This document shows, one piece after another, positions 23,171 through 34,725 of a DNA stretch of 64,000 bases (its first letter is position 1; every line of letters begins with the position of its first letter). The position numbers and the translations under genes were made by a program. The stretch is from NCBI GenBank assembly GCA_024760905.1, contig CM045733.1:22275001-22339000 (forward strand), given 5' to 3'. Below the pieces are notes generated by a model. That model did not search any database. It was not told where the DNA came from and saw nothing but the letters and a program-made list of their open reading frames with translations. The stretch comes from Plotosus lineatus (taxonomy: Eukaryota > Chordata > Actinopteri > Siluriformes > Plotosidae).

Positions 23171-25064
23171 ACGGCACAGATTTAAAAAACCTCTCAGTGA
23201 TCCAGGGAAGGGAGAACGGTCTTAAAATTAATTAATGTTACGTTTGCATTGTACTTAATCAGTACCCATATGAATTATTTTTTTTTAATAGATGTATTTT
23301 GTTTGTAGACCATGAAAATGTCTGTTAGTGTCTCTGTAGACAGTGATTTGGTTTGCCATCAGTTCTCTGTTACTGTACGTATGCTGGTGGTGTAGTGTAG
23401 GGCTGCAAGTAACGATTATTTTAATAACCAATGAATCGGTCGGTTTTTTTTTTTTGGTTTTTTTATTATTATGTTTTTTTCAATTAATCAGAAAGAGCAC
23501 AAACATTTTTTAATTTCTATATTTGAAAAATAGACCATTTGTTTTCGAATTGCCAGTCCGTATGTGAGTAACTGAGTGTATTCGTCTGTTAATTCTACGA
23601 TAGGTAGTTCGTCATAGTTCAACATATTCATATAAATAATCTACTTACACAAATGTATATGTGTGCAGTTATTTATTCATATAATTTTATACATGCTATA
23701 GCTTATAATTACATGACGTTTTGTTCTCAAATGCTGACATAATTTTAGTTAATTTTGTATAAAGCTTAAATTTAGTTTTATAAATTAAAATTCATATATT
23801 TAATTTTTCATGCAAATTGTGTATTCTAAAGAATCAGGAGAGCTGTTTTGTTCTGCACTCTATTAGCATTGCCAAATTGTGAATAATGAAAGAGGTCTAT
23901 TGCTTTTATTAATAATACAGCAATTTCTCAGCACTCAACATGAGTTTCCAATGCTAACGTAAACACTTATTAAATGCTAATGAAGAGAGCATGACAAACA
24001 ACCTTAATATTTCAAATAGTTCAATGAACTTTCGCAATCATACAACATTTCATGCCGCATTCCGGTATAGGTTAAACAACCTCGCTAGGAACATGACGGC
24101 TGCCATCTTGACTTGCTGGACCTACTTTAGATCACGTGACAAGCAAACACGCTTGTGTATTACTACTCTTAGTACATGTGCTGCCCAGGCCGGGTGCCGA
24201 GGTTATTTCTCAATTAAAGGAAATGGTGGAATCGGCCAATTCATTGCATTGTGAGCTTTCATAATAAACTATCATATAAATAATTTAAAAAAATCCCTTT
24301 TCAAAACAATAAATTTAGGATTCTGTAGTCACTTACCCTGCTGATGGGCTGGCATTCTCATCAATAATAATTCCTACATGTTTTCTTTTATGCTTCTGTG
24401 TCACTGTAGTACACCCGTGCCAAGCCACCTCACTTTTACAAAGCCTGCATAAAACACGTTTTTATGGATGATGGAGGTTAAAGTGCTCCCAAACCTTTGA
24501 AGATTTCGGTCGAACTTTTTTTTGTTTGTTTTTTTTTCCCATCCCAGTGCTATTGGCAGTCAACTGAGCCGTTCAACTCAGTACAGAGTGACTCTTGTCT
24601 GTAGTGGCTGATTACGCAATAACCGTGAGACTTATCAATAACGAGATTTGTTGCCAACACTTTTAATAATCAATTTTATCGATTCGTTGTTGCAGCAATA
24701 GTTTAGTGGTTCCCTGGGCAAGGTCCACCCAGCAGTATGACTAGGTACCAGTAAAATAATACTGGAAAGGTAACCTGCAATGTACTAGCATCCCATTCAG
24801 TAGGAGTGGAGCTCGGTTTTACTTTACACGAAGGAAACCAAGGATAGGCTTCGGCCTGATGCGCCAGTATGCCCAGGTGTAAAAAGCCCAACAGACTTTA
24901 CCTTTACATTAATTTAGTGAACTGTTGCATCTGAATAGGAAGTGATGCAACTCTTGGTCTAACTGCAGCTCAGCTGTTATCAAGGCATGCTGATAGTAGA
25001 CCGATGGAATGCATAGTATAGTGAATGCATTTGCTTGGCTACACTATTGTTTGTGTGTATAATA

Positions 25065-25110
<46 letters not shown>

Positions 25111-26053
25111 TCTTAGTGGTACCCTGACTTACGAAATTAATCCGTTCTCAGGGCAAGCTCATAAGTCAAAATGTTCGTTAGGTAAAACAAAAATCCCCAT
25201 AGGAAATAATATAAAAACCAATTAATCCGTTCCAACTCCCTCCCAAACTCGTAACCTGACCGTGGAGAACATGCTTTTTTTGCCATAATATACTAGAATT
25301 ACATGTCATTGATTATGTAGAATTAAGTGTTATTAACTATGGTGCAGGGGCAGTGGTGGTCTAGTGGTTAGGGCGCAGGATTGCTGATCCTAAGGTTGGG
25401 GGTTCGAGTCCCCACAGGGTTGTCACTGTCCCCCCCAGTGCAGCGAACTGGGTTATCCTATATATCTCACTGTCTATGGTGAGAGGCATGTAAAAGAACC
25501 ATTGCTGACTTTCACAGAGTAGGCTGCAAAGCCGTCAGCGTGTTTCTACGATCCTGGAGAGGGATGGACTCCGTCAGGCCAAATCAGCCCAAGTCTCGCC
25601 ATGAAGGCACCCCAACGACATCCTCGGATGTTAAGGGATAAGTGAAGAAGTGAAGAACTATGGTGCAGGGAACACAGTGAGAGCACCACTGCCACCCATT
25701 GTAGAGGATGCGCAATTCCACTAGGTGGCAGTGGCACTCTCACATCTATGGTGTAGGGGAAAAAGCACTGAGCAAACGATATGGAGTCCAGTAAACACGA
25801 TTTATAGTCTCGCGCTGGAGGTGGGGATATATATATTTTTTTTCTTTGTATAGGGGCATCACAGAAAATAATTGAGAAGCACTGCACAAGGCGTCCGTGG
25901 AGGAATACACGCGGAAGAATACGGAAAAGCCATTTCCCCAACAGAGCTTGTAAATCAAAAGATTGCTCGTTGGATGGGGCAGATTTTTTGTGGGATTGAA
26001 GCCCGTGTTCTGGAAAATTCGTTATAAAAGACACTCGTAAGTCAAGGTACCAT

Positions 26054-26092
<39 letters not shown>

Positions 26093-26097
26093 GTATA

Positions 26098-26174
<77 letters not shown>

Positions 26175-27352
26175 CAGTAAAACCTCCGCTGACGAACGTT
26201 TAAGCTCACGAACTTTTCGCCTCAAGAACATTAAATTTGCGAACATATAGTCTCTGCTGACAAACTAGTTTTCGGCGGACGAATCAAACCACGCGGTCGA
26301 ACAGCGCCACGGTGGCGGCCACGAGAAGCTGACGCATGCTCACGGCGTCACAGTTCGTCACCCCCTTTCTTTGAGTGCGGAAGTGGTTTGTGTTTGCTAG
26401 ACATTTTGGACCATATTGAGTGGACTTTTGCTATTATGGGACCGAAAAAGACCCCACCACAGGCGGAGATCATTGAAAAACACGAACGAGGTGTGCGTTT
26501 GTGTGACTCAGCGTCCCAGTACCAGTACGCTAAGTCTACCATTGCTCCCATCCTTAAGAACAAGGAAGCTATTAAGGGTGCGTGTGTGGCTAAGGGCGTT
26601 TCCAAACAGTAGGCGTTTCCAAACTCTCCTTCCAAACAGTAAGTCCCTCCCTCCCTCCTCCTCCCACTCCATTCCATCAAGCCATCAACTACCATCACAA
26701 AGGTAAATAAAACCACTTTATTATACAGTACAGTTTATTTCTTTAATTACAATAGAATAGCACATTTATTATACATAAAATAAGGTATATTTTTGTGTAG
26801 TTTTAAGGCTTATTTAGTAGAAAATTATGTTTTATGGGGACCTGGGAACGGATTATTCTCATTTTAATGGTTTCTTATGGGAAATAAATGTTCGGAAGAT
26901 TAACTTTTCACCTCACACACACTTTCTGGGAACCAATTATGTTCTTCGTGAGCAGAGGTATCACTGTGTGTGTGTGTGTGTGTATGTATATATATATATA
27001 TAAAACAAAACTGTTTTTTTTTTTTTTTTTTTATATATATAATGCTGCAGTCTTTGGGGAGATGTTTGTATAGTATTTAAGGAATCTCCTGTCTCGGTGC
27101 ATTGTAACAGGCTGAAATTAAGCACCAAATTAATTGAATGCAAACCTGTTCGCTTCAGCTAAAAAGGAATAAAACACCTTTAGAGTGCAGTGTTCAAGTA
27201 AGTGACAGTCACTCCACCCAATTTTAATGATTTCCCAATAACAGTGCTCTAGTTGTGTATTAATTGTGTCTGTGTTACTTTGGGATTGCATTTTATTATG
27301 CAGTAATCCATAGAATTGTGTACGAATAAACTGATGTAATCAGTCAGACAAT

Positions 27353-27411
<59 letters not shown>

Positions 27412-30347
27412 TTTATTTTTTGTTTTTTAGTATGGAAATAAACAGGCTGGAGGAGTGGAACATGTTCCCCCAGGCTGGGACTACTGGTTTGCACTGGTAA
27501 GGAAATGCAAGTATATTAATTAGAAATCCGCAGAATGGTGGCGTAGCGGTTGGCAGGTCCACCTTACATCGAGAAGGTCCTGGGTTTGGTTACTGTGCTC
27601 AGGCGTTCCTATGTGGAGTTTATGTTCTCCCTGTGCTCGTGTGGGTTTCATCCAGATACTCCAGATCAATGTTGTACATAAGGCTAACTAGGTATTCATC
27701 ATTGCCCCTAGGTGAGTGTAAATGGTTGTTTGTTGGGCCTCTGATGGTCTGGCGAGCTGTTAAGGGTGTACTCCACCCTCATCTAGTGTTGGCAGAGATG
27801 GGCACAACCCTTTCTGTGACTCTAGTAGGATTCATGTAGTCAGTCTTCCCAGATTTAGATATACTGTACTCAAATGCTAATCTGTTGACACTTGTGCAAC
27901 TGCACTTTCAGCAGGATTCAACTTTGCTTATAAATCTTTTAATCTTTGTTTATGTTTAAGATTTGAACCCAGTAAATCTCAAATGTAAGAGGGAGGGGAT
28001 GATTTTGAAAAAGCAGAACTCCCTGGAGACCCCTGAAAGTTTGTCTTCAGCATTGAGAAAATGTTATTCCAGGCAGAAGTGCTGTGCCGTATGTAACTAC
28101 CTGCTCTGGGTTCTTGCGTAACCAGATCGAAGGGAGCGACGCTGCTTCTGCGGCCTGAATGATTGGTCTCTCTTGGTTATTAGCTTCCTGGGTTTACAAT
28201 AACAGCAATAGACTTTATTTATGGAGGATAAACACGAACAGGCTTCCAAGCTGACAAATCTACAGCCCTCTTATATGCTACATTAAATATAATCTACAGT
28301 TTTATATGAAAATGACAGTTTTATACATGAGTACATCTAAAGTGAGAGTGTTGTTGTTTTCCTTTCGGCTTGTTCCCTTTATCAGGGGTCGCCACAGCGT
28401 CGGATGCCTTTCCTGATACAACCCTTTAGCGAGGGACAGAAACACACTGATGGCTTTGCAGCTACTCTTTACGCAAATCATCAATGGTTCTTTTACTTGA
28501 ACCTCTCACCATAGACAGTGAGAGACATGTCCGGCCTTTGATAACCCAGTTAGCTGCACTGGGGGTGGACATCTAAAGTGAGAGTAATACGGCTAATTTG
28601 AGTGGGAAGCTAAAGGAAGCGATGAGCGACACATAAAATCTTTGTCACATTTTTACATTGTCTACGGAAACGAAAAGGAAAGTTTACGAAAACTCCATGT
28701 TTAGTGACATCTGTCAATCAGCATATTTAAGCTCCGATTGGTTATCACTAGAATTAGTTGAAATCTGCACCCGTCCACTTTGCGTGGCTTAAATTTCACC
28801 TTTCACTGACTTTACAACGAGCTCGTTGCTTTGCGTGAATGCGATCGAAATGTCTTGGTTTATTTTATTTTATTTTTAAATTGGGTAATATTAGACAAGG
28901 CTGGACTGAAAGGTTGATTGGCTAACTGATGCAGTGGGGCAATTTGACCAAATTTGGCTTTTTTTTTTTGTTTGTTTTTGTTTTTTTTAAACATGGCCTT
29001 CCCTGAGGTTTTCACATCTTTTCCATCAGCGATACAGCGCTCAGATCCCTTTGGTGTAGACACGGTCAAGTTTCATTGCTCTGGCATTACTACTCCATAT
29101 TCAGTCAGTGAATTCCCCCCCCAAGGTTCTGTCTAAAAATAACCAAAAAAAAATCTGACCTATTTTGTAAGTAGTGCGGAATGAATATACAGGGAGTCCT
29201 TGGTTTACGACGCTGATCTGTTTTTAAGACGCGATGTAACCCGAATTTCAGTGTAAGTCGGAACATAACTTAAAATATACTGAAAAGTACTGTACGTACA
29301 GTGCTATAATAAAATGCAACAGTCAATGACATTAAGTATTAAAAAAAGAGAAAACAATTCCTTACCACAAGAATGAAATACAGTGCGGGAGGGAGAGACG
29401 GGCTTATTGTGCTGGAGAAGCTGGGGCAGGTGAGCCTGGAGTAGGAGATGCAGCTGAGGTAGAGGGTACAGGATCTGTTGCAGGCCTCTCTCTACTTTCT
29501 TAAAATACTGCTCCAGGTTCGACTGGACAGAGAGCAACCTCTTCTCATTCAAGATCTCCTTGTAGAATTGCATCAATCCATGATGCCTCTGGAAACCCGA
29601 GTGAACCTTTCCTCCAAGTTGGGATCCTGAGCCTGAAAAGTTGCCAACGCTCGCTGCATGTCACGCACCCGAAACTAGTTCGTGTTTGTTTACATAACCA
29701 TGTAAGACGTAATGAAGCGTAATATTACCGTACCAAGACTGAGCGAAGGGCAGCGGCGCTGTCTTAAACGGCCCACAACCACAACACAGCGTATTCTTCG
29801 GCCTCGCACACCCAAAACTAGTTCGCGTTTGTTTACGTAACCGCGAAATACGTAATGTTGCGTAATATTCTTCTTCTTCTTTTCCTTTCGGCTGTTCCCT
29901 TCAGGGGTCGCCACAGCAAATGATCTGCCTCCATCTCTCCCTATCCTCTGCATCTTCTACTCTTACTCCAACGACCTTCATGTCCGCCTTCACCACATCC
30001 ATAAATCTCTTCTTTGGTCTTCGTCTGGGCCTTCTGCCTGGTAGTTCCAACCTCAGCATCCTACGACCAATATACTCACTATCCCTCCTCTGTACATGTC
30101 CAAACCATGTCAATCTCAACATTTTCATCTCTGCTACCTCCAGCTCTGATTCCTGTCTTTTCCTCAGTGCCACTGTCTCTAAACCATACAACATCGCTGG
30201 CCTCATCATAATATTATTTTTTATATTTTTATGTGGGCGCGTTCGTGATCACGAAACGGTGTAAGTTGGGACCGGTGTAAACCGAGCACTCCCTGTATTG
30301 AGCTTTACACTTTGTTATAAGTACTTATGACTTTCCCCACCTCTGCT

Positions 30348-30380
<33 letters not shown>

Positions 30381-33174
30381 GAACAGGAGAGAAACTCAAA
30401 GTATTATAACTACACATTATCAGTAAATGGTAAAGCACAGAGACATGGACAGAATTACACTGAGGACTATCTTACTGACGTTCTGGTGAGTACTCTTCTT
30501 CCGAATCCCAAACACCCCAGTCGTTCATGATTTTTAAAATGAATATGACGCAGTGTCAATGCACCTTAACAAGGTTCTGTTTTCATTGTCTTAGGCCAAC
30601 ATGTCACTAAACTTCTTGCAGTACAAGTCAAACTACAGACCCTTTTTCATGATGGTGTCCACTCCGGCTCCTCACTCTCCCTGGACATCTGCTCCTCAAT
30701 ATGAAGGCCAGTTTTCCAATGTCAAAGCTCCAAGAGATCCAAGTTTTAACATCCATAGCAAGGTATGCTACGTAGTATATGAAATATTTGTATTCTCTAT
30801 AGTAAGGGGGATTTAAGGAAAATATGTCTCTCTTTCAGTTCAGTTTATTATAAAAATCGAAAGACGGCATTGTAAAATCTGTGTAATGAAATGTGAGCGT
30901 GTCTGATAGTCAGACTACAAATCAAAAACAAAATCAGAACAAATGGAACAATATATTAAAAGCTGATCTCACAAGAGGTATGTTTTACTGTTAATTGTCC
31001 AAAGTTGGTATTATAAGAGTAATGCGGCTCCTTTAAGAGTTGACCCTGGAGAGGGTAGAGGGCTTCCACTGCATTTCCTGCCCAGAAACAAAAGCAGTTT
31101 ATCAGTTCAGTTCATTTTCTGTAACCGCTAAATCCTAATTAGGGTCGCGGAGAGGCTGGTACCCATCCCAGCCGACTCCGGGCGAGGGCAGAGTACACCC
31201 TGGACAGCTCGCCAGGCCATCGCAGGGTGGAAACATGCTGACAGCTTTGCAGCTACTCTTGTTGAAAGTCAGCGATGGGTCTTTTACATCTCGCACCATA
31301 GACAGTGAGAGACATGGCCAGCCTTTGATAACCCAGTTAGCTGCACTGAGGGGAAAAGCAGTTTAATTAAGTTTAATTGTCCTTTTCACAAATTCACGTT
31401 CCCTTTAATGTCTGATGTTCTGCTCAGTGAAAAAGTCAGTCTGCCTACCTGAGTTCAACTGTGTGGGTTTATATTCTGTGAGTCTGAGTGGTGGTGAATG
31501 AAATTCCAAAAATGGAGGCTCATTATGAATGATAATCTGGGATTTTTCACTGGTTGACGTGGCAGCTTTTATTGGGTTTTCTGCTGGGGCGTGGATGCAT
31601 CATTCAATCCATGTTCCATGTGTATGAGGCAGTATTTTACATCTGGTAATGTCAAAACATGGATTTCAAGAGGGAGCATGTTGGCGGCAGTTACAAAGAC
31701 ATAGTCAGTATCCAAGAAATTTTTTATAGAATATTTAAATCAGTCTGTTGCAAAGGACTTGGCAGATTTCCAAGCCGTACTCCGCCCTCGCATGCAATTG
31801 GCTGAGGTGGGTACCAGCCTCCCTGAATTAGGATTAAAGATGGTTCAGAAAATTAATGAATGAAAAAAATAACAATAAATTTGCATTTGGCTCTGTTGTG
31901 GTCTGGTAATCTATTCTGGGTGTACACTGTGCTTGCCTAGAGTTGGCTGAGATGGGCTCCTTTCTCCATGACAATTAAATATCCAAAGTGGTTTTGAAAA
32001 GGAAATAGTTGGCTGAGATGGGCTCCTGTCTCCATGACAATTAAATTACATATAGTGGTTTTGAAAAGGAAATCTGAGCATATACTTTTATTTTTGTTTT
32101 ATGATTTGAAGGAACAGCTTTTGAAAACAAATGATTCGTGTGTTTTTGTTTTGTTTCATGCCTGGTGACCACTGCAATTTTGGGCTGTTGCAGACAAAAT
32201 ATGACCAACCAAGAGAGAAACGTACAGTACGTTTGTTCATGATGCCAAACTGTTTAACGTTGGTTAATTTCACAGGCGATCTCTTCTGTCAGCAGCTGGA
32301 TTTACAGTACACTAGTCACGGAGTTATAAAGCAGATTAAAGGCAAAACAAATTGATTAGTTGCCAAAAAAAAAAAAAAAAGGAAGACCACTTCTTGGTGA
32401 AGGCCACACATTGAGCCTTGTCAGTATGATTAAGTGAAAATGCAGAAGAAATGTTAAGAGGGTTTGGTTTGTCTCATTTACTGAGGCCAGTGTTTCGGTT
32501 AGAGAGTCTGACAGCAGGATTTCCGTCTTGGTGTGCAATGCTACCATGACTGTGTATTGACAGCCTATGATTCTGTAGATGTTACCACGTACATCTAACT
32601 TGATGCTGTACTGTTTATTTTCTATTCATTTTTTTCTGAACCGCTTCATCCTATTCGGGTTGTGAGGAGGCTGGAGCCTATCTCAGCCGGCTCTGGGTAC
32701 AACAGCTCGCCTATGCGTTGCAGGGCAATGCACACAAGCATTCACACACGCATCCATATGCAGGGGAAATTTGAAAACTATTTCACTAAATGTGCAGGCC
32801 TTTGGACTATAGGAGAAAACCAGGCTACCTGAAGGAAACCAGCGCAGGGAGATCATGCAAAAATCCTTCGAGTAATGCCATCGACTAGCCTGTGACCTTC
32901 TCGTGTGAGGTGACCTGCTAACCACTAAGCCACCCTGCTGCTGATGGTGGAATGTTTTTTGCAACAAAATAACTTGTAGCACTGTTAATCTCCGTCTGTA
33001 CGTTCAGGGTGTATAAATACTTTTATCGTACAAACACAGCGAGCATGTGCAGCTCTCTGTTAATCCATAGCCTGAATTTAAGTAGGCAAGATTGTCATAG
33101 AGATTTCCTTTCAGCTTTTTCCCTTTTTCAGGGGTCGCCATAGCGAATGATTCGCACGTTTGATTTGGCATAGG

Positions 33175-33206
<32 letters not shown>

Positions 33207-34215
33207 TCGGACGCCCTTCCTGACACAACCCTTTTTAGCAAGGGACAGAAACACGCTGACAGCTTTGCAGCTACTCTTTACGAAAGTCAGCAATGGTTCT
33301 TTTACATTGAACCTCTCACCATAGACAGTGAGAGACATGGCCCGCCTTTGATAACCCAGTTAGCTGCACTGGAGGGGGAGGAGGGGGAGGAGGGGGAGGA
33401 GTGACAACATTGTGGAGAGTGGGACTCAAACCCCCAACCTTAGGATCAGTAATCCAGCGCCCTACACCACTAGACCACCACTGCCGCAAGATTGTCATAC
33501 CGTTGATAAATTTCATGGTGGAGTCCTGTGCTCATGATCAGGAGGTTGTGTCTTCAAATCCAAGTGAGACCCTCACTGTGCTAAGACCCCTGGGCAAGGT
33601 CTTAACCACAAGTGTGCCACAAGTAACCTGCGATGGACTAGCGTCCCATCCAGGGGAAGTTGTAGTCCTAGTCGCTTCACGCTATGGAAACCGGGGATAA
33701 GCACCAACCTGATGAACCACAATGGCTCGGGTGTACAAAGCCTAAAGGGTAAATGTTATCAGTGGGTTTTTTTTTAGAGATTTATTTTAATACCCAATTT
33801 GTCTGCTTTTTTTCTTCTTCCTTTTTAAAGGATAAACACTGGCTAATTCGACAGGCAAAGACTCCAATGGCAAACTCCTCTGTGGAATTCCTTGACGATG
33901 CTTACAGAAAACGGTGTGTTTGGTCTTGTGATTTACTGTCATTTGGGATGTTGAGGCTTTTAAGTGTGTATTCTATACATTATACTCTATACTCTGCTCT
34001 ATACTTCCACTAGGTGGCGCACTCTCTTGTCTGTAGATGATCTAGTCGAGAAAGTGGTGAGAAAACTGGAGATTCAGGGAGAGATGGAGAACACATATTT
34101 CATCTTCACATCTGACAATGGCTACCACACGGGTACATCAGAACAAAAACCCCAACTGGGACTAATTGTCCTTTAAATGATTTCTTTCGGTAATGGTTTT
34201 CAACAGTTAGTCAAT

Positions 34216-34259
<44 letters not shown>

Positions 34260-34645
34260 TCAGGCCAGTTTTCTCTCCCCATTGACAAGCGTCAGCTTTA
34301 TGAGTTTGACATCCGGATTCCTCTGCTAGTAAGAGGACCCAACATCAAGTCCAACCAGACCAGCCCTGTAAGCTTCGAGAAAACACGTCGACACGTAGAT
34401 ATTTCATCAAGTCCTACTATACATTCATACGTCATGGTTTTTGAACCCTCCCCCCTCCCTCCCCACTAGTTACTTGTCGCTAATATAGATTTGGGTCCAA
34501 CGATCTTGGACATGGCAGGATTTGATGTGAATAAGACCCAGATGGACGGCATGTCCTTTCTACCCATTATGGTGAGTGGCAGTGAACAAATGGAAGTATA
34601 AGCGTATATACACAAATGCACACCAAACCCAGTTTCCATGATTTA

Positions 34646-34725
<80 letters not shown>

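Larger units (their letters stand above)
25114..26055. mobile_element. Tigger/mariner-like non-autonomous element with nested insertions
   Basis: The left end TAGTGGTACCCTGACTTACG and the right-end complement CAATGGTACCTTGACTTACG are inverted repeats. Inside are a tRNA-headed SINE (25345-25545) and a hAT terminus (near 25863-25887). In gns intron 3. Confidence 0.72.

Noticed and set aside
29304..29576. 90-codon minus-strand frame ([13 protein letters not shown]...)
   Set aside because: Inside the inverted-repeat element 29190-30295 with no host homology; may be a remnant of its parent, but unsupported.
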